Assembly (NCBI RefSeq): GCF_003014575.1
Contig: NZ_PYGF01000001.1
Span: forward strand, 868,001-932,000
Reading direction: 5' to 3'
Origin: Cecembia rubra
Lineage (GTDB): Bacteria; Bacteroidota; Bacteroidia; Cytophagales; Cyclobacteriaceae
DNA length: 64,000 nt
The notes below the pieces were generated by a model. It ran no database searches and was not told where the DNA came from. It saw only the letters and a program-made list of their open reading frames with translations. The position numbers were made by a program, and so were the translations under genes. Numbering within the stretch: the stretch's first letter is position 1; every line of letters starts with the position of its first letter. Positions 1 to 8,075 of this stretch are shown here, in pieces.

Positions 1-1427
1 TTTTATCTGGAATGATCCTTTATGCCTGTACACAGGGCCAATCCAAAAATACAGGACTCTCGAAATCCATGAAAGACCACAGCAAAACCAAAGTATTTGG
101 TGAAATGGTGGCCGAACTGACCTCACCACCTCACGTACCTCCTCCAATTGGGAATAGGCCAGCCATGAAACTTTATATGGAAATGGAAATCATTGAAGAT
201 GAAATGGTCATGGCCGATGGAGTATCCTATGTATTCTGGACTTTTGGGGGAACAGTCCCTGGTTCATTCATTCGTGCCAGAGTCGGAGATGAGGTAGAAT
301 TCAAAATTAAAAACCACCCTAATAATAAGCTTCCCCATAACATCGACCTTCACTCCGTAACCGGACAAGGAGGTGGTGCAGAAGCCTCTTTCGTTGCTCC
401 CGGACATGAAAAAACCTTTTCCTTTAAATTGATTAACCCAGGATTATTTGTTTACCATTGTGCAACCGCACCAGTGGGCATGCATATCGCCAATGGAATG
501 TATGGTCTTATACTTGTCGAACCAGAAGGCGGACTTCCTCCGGTAGATAAGGAATTCTATGTCATGCAAGGTGATTTTTACACTGAAGGAAAATTTGGAG
601 AACCAGGTCTTCAGCCATTTGATATGCAAAAAGCATATGATGAGAGGCCGGATTATGTAGTATTCAATGGAAGTGTCAATTCCCTGATCGGTGAAAATGC
701 CCTTCAGGCCAAAGCTGGAGAAACTATCAGGATTTTCTTTGGAAATGGTGGGCCTAACCTGGCTTCATCCTTCCATGTGATAGGTGAGATTTTTGACAAA
801 GTTTATGTTGAAGGTGGAGACCAGATCAATTACAATGTGGGAACTACTTTGGTACCTGCAGGTGGTGCGGCTATTTTGGAATTCAAAGCAGAAGTACCAT
901 CCAATCTGGTGTTGGTGGACCACTCGATTTTTAGAGCCTTTAACAAAGGGGCTTTGGGTGTGATAAGTGTAACAGGGGAGAAAAACAATAAAATTTTCGC
1001 CGGTGAGATCATGGAAGGCATCTATTTACCAGAAGGAGGGACAATTCAAAAAATGCCTGTCGATGGTTCAAAAGTAACTCAGCCAAGCCCAATGAACAAA
1101 TCTGAACTTATAGAAGCCGGTAAAAAAATCTATATGCAGGCCTGCTTTGCCTGTCACCAATCCAATGGTGAAGGCGTAGCTAATGCCTTCCCTCCATTGG
1201 CTAAGGCTGATTACTTAAATGCAGATGTCAACCGTGCCATAGATGTACTTCTAAACGGACTTTCAGGAGAAATTACAGTAAATGGCAAAAAATATAACAG
1301 CATCATGCCTTCCCAACAGTTAAAAGATGAAGAAGCAGCAGCTGTCCTGACTTATGTATACAATAGCTGGGGAAATAATGGTACCCATGTAACTCCGGAG
1401 ATGGTAAGTAAAAGAAGGAAAAAATGA
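1..1427 (+). CDS. nirK: Copper nitrite reductase with C-terminal cytochrome c domain (5' end missing)
   Basis: Reduces nitrite to nitric oxide in the periplasm. Numbering from the first in-window Met (base 12), two cupredoxin domains are followed by a cytochrome c domain. Type 1 copper ligands are His109, Cys150, His158 and Met163; type 2 ligands are His114, His149 and a His in the VDHSIFRAF motif near residue 305. The catalytic Asp112 and a His in SSFHVIGE are present. The haem motif CFACH lies at 378-382 with a likely axial Met432. The frame is open to base 1 and residues LYAC look like the end of a lipobox, so the real start is upstream and the Met at base 12 is internal to the signal peptide. 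The haem-tethered layout is known from Ralstonia pickettii NirK. nirV follows with an ATGA overlap. Confidence 0.95.
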   Translation, partial: LSGMILYACTQGQSKNTGLSKSMKDHSKTKVFGEMVAELTSPPHVPPPIGNRPAMKLYMEMEIIEDEMVMADGVSYVFWTFGGTVPGSFIRARVGDEVEFKIKNHPNNKLPHNIDLHSVTGQGGGAEASFVAPGHEKTFSFKLINPGLFVYHCATAPVGMHIANGMYGLILVEPEGGLPPVDKEFYVMQGDFYTEGKFGEPGLQPFDMQKAYDERPDYVVFNGSVNSLIGENALQAKAGETIRIFFGNGGPNLASSFHVIGEIFDKVYVEGGDQINYNVGTTLVPAGGAAILEFKAEVPSNLVLVDHSIFRAFNKGALGVISVTGEKNNKIFAGEIMEGIYLPEGGTIQKMPVDGSKVTQPSPMNKSELIEAGKKIYMQACFACHQSNGEGVANAFPPLAKADYLNADVNRAIDVLLNGLSGEITVNGKKYNSIMPSQQLKDEEAAAVLTYVYNSWGNNGTHVTPEMVSKRRKK

Positions 1428-2188
1428 GAAAAATATTCCTTTTGCTGGCAGGATTGTTTTTGATAAACAATGCATCTGCCCAACAAAGTAATATGGCACT
1501 GGTAAAGGGGGGAATTTATACCCCCCTCTACGGGATAGTTGAACAATCCGAGGTAAAAATCAGAGATTTCTATATGGATATTAATCCTGTTACTTATGCT
1601 GATTACCTGGAATTTGTCAACAAAAATCCCAAATGGCAGAAATCCAAAGTTTCCAAATTATTTGCAGATGGAAGGTATTTGTCCAATTGGGAAAATGACT
1701 TTTCTGCCCCCAAAGAATTTTTGGACAAACCTGTGACCATGGTCTCTTGGTTTGCCGCCAAAGCCTATTGCGAATGCCAAGGCAAAAGACTTCCCACAGT
1801 GGACGAATGGGAATATGCTGCAATGGCCTCAGCAAGCAAAAAAGACGCAAGAACAGATATTTTATATAACCTTTCCATCCTTAGAAGTTATGAAGAGCCA
1901 AAAACCTTTATGAAATCAGTGGGGCTGTCTAAAGGTAATTTTTGGGGAATAAAAGATATGCATGGAATGGTTTGGGAATGGACTCAGGACTTCAATTCCA
2001 TCATCCTGACAGGTGAATCCCGCAATAACGGCAATACTGATGCTGGATTATTCTGTGCCAGCGGTGCCATTGGTGCTAAGGACATGATGAATTACGCGGC
2101 ATTTATGCGCTATGCCATGAGGACAAGTTTGAAAGCCAATTACTCCATCACCACCTTGGGATTTAGGTGTGCAAAAGATACTCCATAA
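1424..2188 (+). CDS. nirV: NirV-like formylglycine-generating-enzyme family protein
   Basis: A 254-residue exported protein (signal peptide ending near ASA-QQ, residue 19-20) of the FGE/SUMF1 fold. Visible landmarks are the early strand MALVKGGIY, the KRLPTVDEWEYAA motif, GNFWGIKDMHGMVWEW and the closing LGFRCAKD. The one Cys in the region where true FGEs carry their catalytic pair is in LFCASGA; a second catalytic Cys is not apparent, so formylglycine formation is doubtful. Genes of this type commonly sit directly behind nirK and are called nirV, with a role in nitrite reductase maturation or function that is not established. The start overlaps the nirK stop by four bases, so the two are translationally coupled. 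Confidence 0.82.
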   Translation: MRKIFLLLAGLFLINNASAQQSNMALVKGGIYTPLYGIVEQSEVKIRDFYMDINPVTYADYLEFVNKNPKWQKSKVSKLFADGRYLSNWENDFSAPKEFLDKPVTMVSWFAAKAYCECQGKRLPTVDEWEYAAMASASKKDARTDILYNLSILRSYEEPKTFMKSVGLSKGNFWGIKDMHGMVWEWTQDFNSIILTGESRNNGNTDAGLFCASGAIGAKDMMNYAAFMRYAMRTSLKANYSITTLGFRCAKDTP

Positions 2189-2217
2189 TTATCATCAGAA
2201 TATTCTTTGAATCCAAT

Positions 2218-2808
2218 ATGAAATACACACATCTTATCCTCATTATATTTCTGCTGTTTTCCTGTCAAGAAAACAGCACAATAGATTACCAAATCACAGA
2301 GATAGATCAACTCGACGAATTATCGATATACCAATTGCCATCCGAATGGAAAACCCAATACGGAGAAAGCATTGAATTCAAAAATCTCAAGGGAAAAACA
2401 TTAGTGGTTGTCATGATTTATACCTCTTGCAAAACTGCTTGTCCCAGACTTGTAGCTGATATGAGGATGATTGAAGAAAAAGTGACCGGAAAGAAAGGAA
2501 AAGATATACAATATGTCCTCGTGAGCATAGACCCCAAAAATGATACGCCTGAAAAATTGAAAGCTTTTGCTAAGGAAAATGGCCTGGAAGATCAAAAATG
2601 GCTGTTTTTACAGGGAAATGAAGATGACGTCAGGGATTTTGCAAATATCATGTCTGTAAAATACAAACAGATCAGCCCCATTGATTTCTCCCATTCCAAT
2701 ATCATTTCTGTATTTGATAAACATGGAGTGATGAAGTTCCAAAAAGAAGGATTAGGACTGGAAAATGATGAAATCGTGGAAAATATTCTGGCCATTGCAA
2801 AGCTTTGA
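2218..2808 (+). CDS. SCO1/SenC family copper chaperone lipoprotein
   Basis: A 196-residue thioredoxin-fold protein of the SCO family. The ATG at 2218 is preferred over one at 2167 because it gives a clean lipoprotein signal (hydrophobic stretch, then LLFSC) and avoids overlapping nirV. The copper-binding CKTACP motif (CxxxC) and the later His in DFSHSNIISVFD are both present, as is the DPKNDTPEKLKAF segment typical of the family. SCO proteins deliver copper to the CuA site of cytochrome oxidase. Here the position behind nirK-nirV suggests copper supply or redox maintenance for the nitrite reductase, while haem A synthase downstream would fit oxidase assembly, so either client is possible. Confidence 0.9.
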   Translation: MKYTHLILIIFLLFSCQENSTIDYQITEIDQLDELSIYQLPSEWKTQYGESIEFKNLKGKTLVVVMIYTSCKTACPRLVADMRMIEEKVTGKKGKDIQYVLVSIDPKNDTPEKLKAFAKENGLEDQKWLFLQGNEDDVRDFANIMSVKYKQISPIDFSHSNIISVFDKHGVMKFQKEGLGLENDEIVENILAIAKL

Positions 2809-2902
2809 GTCAAAGTAAAGCCACTTACTTCAACTTTCATATGCCTGATACTGAAGATAATAAGACCTTACTGGAAATAAGATTATCCTGGATTTACCCT
2901 AC

Positions 2903-3940
2903 TTAATTCGAACTGCTTGTTTTTTTCAATAAAGCAACTAAAACCAGAAGCAGCAGAACTGCTCCAAGTTGATGCAAAACACCCAAGCTGATGGGAACAG
3001 CCCAAATCAGCGTCAATACCCCAAGAAAAAACTGAATACCTATCAAAATCAATAAAAGGTTGGCAGTTTTAATTAACCTTACATGATGTTTTTTGATCTT
3101 CCACCATAGCCAAATAACTCCTAATAGAACCAAATAGGCCAAATAGCGATGGACGAATTGTACAACTATACCATTTTCAAACAAAGAAGAAATACCGCTT
3201 ATTTCAAAAGCAGTCTTGAGGTCTGAGGGAATCCATGACCTGCCCATCTTTGGAAATGTATTGTACATTTTTCCTGCCTTTAATCCCGCCACAAAAGCTC
3301 CATAAATTATCTGTATAGCCAATATAAGCATTACAGCTATTGTCGCCTGTTTGGTGTCAAAAGATCGGTGTTTTTTAAACGGCTTCCACTCCAAGGCTAC
3401 CCAATAGATATAAGCCGCCAAAGCCAATGCTGTGGAAAGATGGGCGGCCAATCGGTAATGGCTGACATGTGGTATATCAACTAAACCGCTTTTTACCATG
3501 TACCAACCTAAAAACCCCTGAAAGAGCCCTCCGCAAAAAATCAAAATGACCTGCCTTTTCATTCTACGGTCAAAGGCTCCTTTGAGCCAGAAGAAAGCTC
3601 CGGGAATTAAAAATACCAATCCCACTATCCTGCCGATCAATCTATGCAGGTATTCCCAGAAATATATCTTTTTAAATTCAGACAAGCTAAAATGACTGTT
3701 GAACACCTTAAATTCCGGACTGGTCTGATAATCTGCGAACTCCTTTTGCCATTGCTTTTCAGTCAAGGGAGGGATAGTTCCCATAATGGGTTCCCAACGG
3801 ACCATGGACAAGCCTGAGAGGGTAAGCCTAGTGATCCCTCCTATCACTACCAACAATAGAACTAGGACCACACCAGACATCAGCCAAGTATGAATTGATT
3901 TTTGGTATTTTACTTGTGGATCAAGGGGTCCAAGTAGCAT
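2903..3940 (-). CDS. ctaA: Haem A synthase (CtaA/COX15)
   Basis: A 345-residue integral membrane protein with about eight hydrophobic helices in two four-helix halves. It oxidises the C8 methyl group of haem O to the formyl group of haem A for aa3-type oxidases. Family hallmarks include GGITRLTLSGLSMVRWEP near the N terminus, the EYLHRLIGR histidine, HVSHYRLAAHLS, VQFVHRYLAYL and the C-terminal LGVLHQLGA. It is convergent with the SCO gene. Its start region overlaps the 3' end of queD by 20 bases, so both are probably on one transcript. It implies that the organism makes a haem A terminal oxidase in addition to denitrification enzymes. Confidence 0.95.
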   Translation of the reverse strand: MLLGPLDPQVKYQKSIHTWLMSGVVLVLLLVVIGGITRLTLSGLSMVRWEPIMGTIPPLTEKQWQKEFADYQTSPEFKVFNSHFSLSEFKKIYFWEYLHRLIGRIVGLVFLIPGAFFWLKGAFDRRMKRQVILIFCGGLFQGFLGWYMVKSGLVDIPHVSHYRLAAHLSTALALAAYIYWVALEWKPFKKHRSFDTKQATIAVMLILAIQIIYGAFVAGLKAGKMYNTFPKMGRSWIPSDLKTAFEISGISSLFENGIVVQFVHRYLAYLVLLGVIWLWWKIKKHHVRLIKTANLLLILIGIQFFLGVLTLIWAVPISLGVLHQLGAVLLLLVLVALLKKTSSSN

Positions 3941-4328
3941 AACATGTGGCTGTTTCGTATAGGTTAAGACTTTCTAAATTTACTTTTGGGGGTAATTTGG
4001 GAATAATCCTGTCTTTGATCCAAAGCAACATCCGTTCTGCTGTGGGTTCATCATCCATCCATAAGATCTTTTGGTCGAAACCTCCAAAATCCAATCGGTT
4101 TTTTTCGTTTTCTTTCAGGATTAATGCATGGTCGAATTGACTGATAACACCTTCCTGTAAAATACTTTTCAGCAATTTGAAGTCCAACAACATGTCATTT
4201 TCAAGCTCTTTGCCAGAAACAGTTACATGCAGCACATAACTATGTCCATGTACCTGACAGCAGGGCCCATCGTAATCCGTAATGCGGTGGGCCGATTCGA
4301 AGGTAAAAATCTTTGTAATGCTAAGCAT
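3921..4328 (-). CDS. queD: 6-carboxytetrahydropterin synthase (QueD/PTPS family)
   Basis: Converts 7,8-dihydroneopterin triphosphate to 6-carboxytetrahydropterin in queuosine precursor synthesis. The start at 4328 (MLSITKIFTFESAHRI) is chosen because the family begins with this strand; the 26 residues upstream in frame look unlike it. Zinc-ligand histidines are in FESAHRI and VHGHSY, the catalytic Cys lies in GPCCQVHGH, a FDHALIL motif follows, and the late LYETATCY glutamate is present. At 135 residues it is normal length. The stop codon lies inside the start of ctaA. No other queuosine genes are nearby. Confidence 0.9.
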   Translation of the reverse strand: MLSITKIFTFESAHRITDYDGPCCQVHGHSYVLHVTVSGKELENDMLLDFKLLKSILQEGVISQFDHALILKENEKNRLDFGGFDQKILWMDDEPTAERMLLWIKDRIIPKLPPKVNLESLNLYETATCYATWTP

Positions 4329-4490
4329 AGTTGATATTTTGGTCCAATATGGCATTGACGGTTGAATCTCCCAAGTGATGACTTTTAGGCCTTTTCCCAT
4401 GACCATAAGTATTGAAATCCAAAACCACTCAGGAGAATTTCAGTCAGTTAATTTGTCCAATTCTGCACTCAGATATTAATTTTAAACTTT

Positions 4491-5438
4491 TTATTTTGAC
4501 AGTTCCAGCATCCGCATAAGTGGATGGAGAGCTTCTTGCTGTATATTGGGATCCAGGACAATTTCCGGATTTTCATACAAGAGACAATTATAAAGTTTCT
4601 GTAAGGTATTGACTTTCATAAAGGCACATTCGCTGCAAGCGCAGGTATTGTCCTCGGCAATAGGAATTGGTATTAAAACTTTTTCCGGAGCTTTTTTTGC
4701 CATTTGGTGAATGATTCCTGATTCTGTACCTATGAGAAATTCATTGGACTCATCTTCCTGGACAAACCTGATCATACCCGAAGTGCTTCCAATATAATCA
4801 GCTATTTTTAAGAGTGGGAAATCGGCCTCTGGATGGACAAGGATTTTTGCATTGGGATACAAAACCATCAAATCCATGACCTTTTCAAGAGAAAAAGCCT
4901 CATGGACGACACAGGATCCGTTCCATAATTTTATATCCCTCCCGGTCTTAGCAACTAGATATTTCCCAAGATTTTTATCTGGTGAAAAATATATCTTCTT
5001 GGTTTTTGGGATTGAATCAATGATTTTTTCAGCATTGGAAGAGGTGCAAATTATATCTGACATGGCCTTGACCTCAGCAGAACAATTTATGTAGGTTACA
5101 AAAACATGATCTGGATTTAAAGCTTTCTCCCTTTTAAATGCTTCAGGTGTACATGAGTCTGAAAGAGAACATCCGGCTCCCAGGTCGGGTATGAGGACTT
5201 TTTTCTTTGGATTAATGATCTTTGCCGTTTCTCCCATGAAATGCACTCCTGCAAATACGATAATAGAGGAATCGGTTTCCATTGCTTTTCTGGAAAGCTC
5301 AAGGCTGTCCCCAACAAAATCAGCGACTTCCTGGATTTCGGGTGATTGGTAATAATGGGCAAGGATTACAGCATTTTTTTCCTTCTTGATAGCTGTAATC
5401 ATATTATGCAAGGTGTTCTCTGATGATCCAGGTAGCAT
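4491..5438 (-). CDS. nadA: Quinolinate synthase NadA
   Basis: A 315-residue [4Fe-4S] enzyme that condenses iminoaspartate with dihydroxyacetone phosphate to quinolinate in NAD synthesis. Visible motifs: AVILAHYYQSPEIQEVADFVGDS at the N terminus, VHFMGETAK, the three cluster cysteines in YINCSAEVK, WNGSCVVHE and the CACSECAFM segment, and PDKNLGKYLV. Length and motif order match the family. No nadB or nadC is in this window. The 198 bases between its start and narK on the other strand form a divergent promoter region. Confidence 0.96.
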   Translation of the reverse strand: MLPGSSENTLHNMITAIKKEKNAVILAHYYQSPEIQEVADFVGDSLELSRKAMETDSSIIVFAGVHFMGETAKIINPKKKVLIPDLGAGCSLSDSCTPEAFKREKALNPDHVFVTYINCSAEVKAMSDIICTSSNAEKIIDSIPKTKKIYFSPDKNLGKYLVAKTGRDIKLWNGSCVVHEAFSLEKVMDLMVLYPNAKILVHPEADFPLLKIADYIGSTSGMIRFVQEDESNEFLIGTESGIIHQMAKKAPEKVLIPIPIAEDNTCACSECAFMKVNTLQKLYNCLLYENPEIVLDPNIQQEALHPLMRMLELSK

Positions 5439-5586
5439 TTGATTTACTTTTTACTGACTTTTAGAAACTGTGATCCAATTCTAAAGGACTTGTTTTTAAT
5501 TATATCAATTTAGAGGACAAATTTATCCTTTACAAAATTATCAACAGGGCCATTTGAATCATAGTTTTATATGACTTTCGTCAGGT

Positions 5587-5614
5587 TTTGCCCTAGCGGG
5601 CTTCGGTACCTTTG
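5587..5614 (+). promoter_or_regulatory. Candidate promoter of the narK-nitrate reductase operon
   Basis: TACCTTTG at 5607-5614 matches the Bacteroidota -7 consensus TAnnTTTG, with TTTG at 5587-5590 as a possible -33 element. The 16-base spacer is shorter than the usual 19 or so. A small GCCC/GGGC stem lies within the spacer. Transcription would start about 20 bases before the narK ATG at 5637. No convincing FNR-type TTGAT-N4-ATCAA site was found in the interval. Confidence 0.35.
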
Positions 5615-5636
5615 TCCCCAATAAAATCAAGAAACT

Positions 5637-6977
5637 ATGGCTACATGGCTCAAAGAATGGAATCCTGAGGATAACAACTTCTGGGAATCCACAGGAAAAA
5701 AAATCGCCTGGCGTACCCTAAGCATCACTACTATTGCATTGACATTGTCTTTTGCAACTTGGTTTATGATGAGTGCTATTGTCACAAGGCTGCCTGGTGT
5801 TGGATTTCAGTTCACCGACAACCAGCTTTTTTGGCTGGCAGCTTTACCAGGTCTAGCGGCAGGGACACTGAGGATTGTCCATACCTTTTTGATTCCTATT
5901 TATGGGACCAGGCACACGATTACCATAGCTACATTAATCAAGCTCATTCCGGTCATAGGAATCGGATTGGCGGTGATGAATCCCGGTACACCCTTTTGGA
6001 TATTTGTAGTATTGGCCCTTACGGCCGGATTTGGAGGAGGTGATTTTTCTTCATTCATGCCCTCTACCAATATGTTCTTCCCTGCCAGATTGAAGGGCAC
6101 TGCATTGGGTATTCAGGCAGGTCTAGGGAACTTCGGTGTAAGTATTGCACAATTTATGACACCAATTATGATTGGGGTGGCCTTATATGGAGCTCCACAG
6201 CTTTTCAAAAGCGTAGATAAGGTGACGGGAGAAAGTATTACTAAGGAAATCTATTTACAAAGTGGTGCTATGTGGTATGCTCCCCTACTGATCATTATAG
6301 CAATTATTAGCTGGAAATACCTTAAAAGCATACCCATCAAAGCTTCTTTCAAAGAACAGCTGGATATTTTCAGAGATAAACATACTTGGTATTGTACCAT
6401 TACCTACTTCATGACATTTGGTACATTTGCAGGCCTTTCGGCTGCATTCCCGCTCTTGATGAAGGTACTTTATGGTAACTTCGACCCTAGCTTGGATCCA
6501 TTAAAATATGCCTTTTATGGACCATTGATCGGTTCAGCTTCAAGGATTCTTTTTGGCTTTGTTGCAGACCGTACCGGTGGTGCAGTATTAACCACTATTA
6601 CAGGCATTGGGCTTTTGGCCAGTGTTGCCGTAATGCTATCATTTGGCTTGGTCAATCCCACAGGAATGGAGCAATTTCCAATGTTTGTCGGCACCATGAT
6701 GGCCTTGTTTTTTTTCACTGGAATTGGAAATGCCTCGACTTTTAGACAATTTCCTATTATATTTAAGCATAACCCCAGGCAAGCAGCGGGTGTAATAGGC
6801 TGGACGGCAGCCATTGCTGCCTACGGTCCATTCATATTCTCACTATCTCTTGGTGCCTTTATCGGAAGCACTGGAAATGCAGAAGGCTTTTTCTGGATAT
6901 TGGGAGTTTTCCTTGTGATCGCAACCCTTATTAACTGGTACTTCTACGATAGGAAGGGCTCAGAAAGGCCATCGTAA
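5637..6977 (+). CDS. narK: Nitrate/nitrite transporter NarK (MFS, NNP family)
   Basis: A 446-residue, roughly 12-helix transporter. The two glycine-rich nitrate signatures are present: QAGLGNFGVSIAQF in the first half and FFTGIGNASTFRQFP in the second. The GTRHTITI cytoplasmic loop and the ASRILFGFVADRTGG stretch are also typical. It should import nitrate to the cytoplasmic reductase encoded behind it and/or export nitrite to periplasmic NirK. It is first of six same-strand genes; the next begins 31 bases after its stop. It differs from the second NarK at 13774 in lacking the large periplasmic insert. Confidence 0.93.
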   Translation: MATWLKEWNPEDNNFWESTGKKIAWRTLSITTIALTLSFATWFMMSAIVTRLPGVGFQFTDNQLFWLAALPGLAAGTLRIVHTFLIPIYGTRHTITIATLIKLIPVIGIGLAVMNPGTPFWIFVVLALTAGFGGGDFSSFMPSTNMFFPARLKGTALGIQAGLGNFGVSIAQFMTPIMIGVALYGAPQLFKSVDKVTGESITKEIYLQSGAMWYAPLLIIIAIISWKYLKSIPIKASFKEQLDIFRDKHTWYCTITYFMTFGTFAGLSAAFPLLMKVLYGNFDPSLDPLKYAFYGPLIGSASRILFGFVADRTGGAVLTTITGIGLLASVAVMLSFGLVNPTGMEQFPMFVGTMMALFFFTGIGNASTFRQFPIIFKHNPRQAAGVIGWTAAIAAYGPFIFSLSLGAFIGSTGNAEGFFWILGVFLVIATLINWYFYDRKGSERPS

Positions 6978-7008
6978 CCGATTCAAAGTAACTAACCATA
7001 ACCACAAT

Positions 7009-8064
7009 ATGCTCAAGCTTTTCCAAACCCTTAATAAGGTAGCATTTATTAAAGCTACCATTGCTGCCTTAGCAGTTGTTATTTTGGTTTTTATAGGTTC
7101 CAGAAACTTACAGAATTTTGATGCTGCATTGATAACCTATCTTTTCGGTACAGTATTCGCGGTTTTTGGTATTGCTTATAGATATTCAGTCTGGCTTCAA
7201 AGACCACCTACAAGGCTTTACTGGCGAAGAAGTATGCAGTTTCTGTTCAGTAAAGACTTCTTAACTTATGCTACCAGGTCTATATACCTACTGTTCCGAA
7301 ATATCCTTTTCCAAAGGTTTATAGCATACAGAAGTAAAACCCGCTGGTGGGGGCATTTCCTTTTGGCTTCCGGCTGTCTGATTTCGTTTGCCATTACAAT
7401 TCCTCTGACTTTTGGATGGATCCATTTCACGCTTGAACCCGGCACTTATGATATCTATAATGCCAACTTCTTCGGATTTAAAGTTGCCTCCTTTGAATTA
7501 GGGGGACCTATTTCCATACTGGCCTTTAAAGCCCTGTTTTTCACATCCATACCGGTCATCATTGGTGCTATCATTATGATGAAGAGAAGGGTTAAAGATG
7601 GGGGTTTGATTGCTACCCAATCATTGGATGGAGATTGGCTTCCTTTGGTATTATTGATTGCCATTTCAGTCACAGGACTGGGAATTGGTTATGATTATAC
7701 TTTTCTGGAAGGAAGAACCCATCAATTTATGGCTGTGACACATGCCATTACAGTAATACTCTTCTTGATCTGGATGCCTTTTGGCAAATTCTTTCACATT
7801 TTCCAAAGATTGGCCCAATTGGGTGCCAATCTATATAAAATTGAAGGAAGCAAAAGGGGCATGGCAGTATGTCCTCATACGAAAGCAGAGTTTGCTTCAC
7901 AGACACATATTAATGACCTGAAAACAGTCACCAAAGAATTGGGATTTGATTTCACCTTGGCAGATGGTACAAACCACCTTGATCTGTCTCCAGAGGGAAA
8001 AAGATCTGTCCTTGCCAAAGCGCATTTTGAGGCAAGAAAGGCATCAGGAAAATTCTTTGGATAA
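7009..8064 (+). CDS. NarI-like b-type cytochrome membrane subunit
   Basis: A 351-residue membrane protein with about six helices (near 12-30, 38-56, 114-136, 170-191, 209-228, 240-262) and an 85-residue soluble C-terminal tail. His245 and His263 are 18 residues apart on the last helix, the spacing of the NarI haem ligands His187/His205. His116, in [11 protein letters not shown], matches the first NarI ligand, but the position ten residues later is Ser rather than the second His, so perhaps only one haem b is bound. Placed directly before the catalytic subunit (11-base gap), it is the likely quinol-oxidising anchor. The tail contains a CPH motif of unknown role. The assignment to NarI rests on this spacing and context; overall similarity was not computed. 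Confidence 0.7.
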   Translation: MLKLFQTLNKVAFIKATIAALAVVILVFIGSRNLQNFDAALITYLFGTVFAVFGIAYRYSVWLQRPPTRLYWRRSMQFLFSKDFLTYATRSIYLLFRNILFQRFIAYRSKTRWWGHFLLASGCLISFAITIPLTFGWIHFTLEPGTYDIYNANFFGFKVASFELGGPISILAFKALFFTSIPVIIGAIIMMKRRVKDGGLIATQSLDGDWLPLVLLIAISVTGLGIGYDYTFLEGRTHQFMAVTHAITVILFLIWMPFGKFFHIFQRLAQLGANLYKIEGSKRGMAVCPHTKAEFASQTHINDLKTVTKELGFDFTLADGTNHLDLSPEGKRSVLAKAHFEARKASGKFFG

Positions 8065-8075
8065 AAATCAAAACT

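Noticed and set aside
12-14. ATG at base 12 as the start of nirK
   Set aside because: The frame is open to base 1, and the residues after this Met form only the end of a lipoprotein signal, so the real start is upstream of the window.
5460-5485. Inverted repeat TTTAGAA/TTCTAAA as an FNR or nitrate-regulator site before narK
   Set aside because: The arms do not match TTGAT-N4-ATCAA, the spacing of 12 is wrong, and it sits closer to nadA than to narK.
5590-5601. GCCC-TAGC-GGGC hairpin before narK as a riboswitch or terminator
   Set aside because: Only four base pairs and no T run; too small to support a call.
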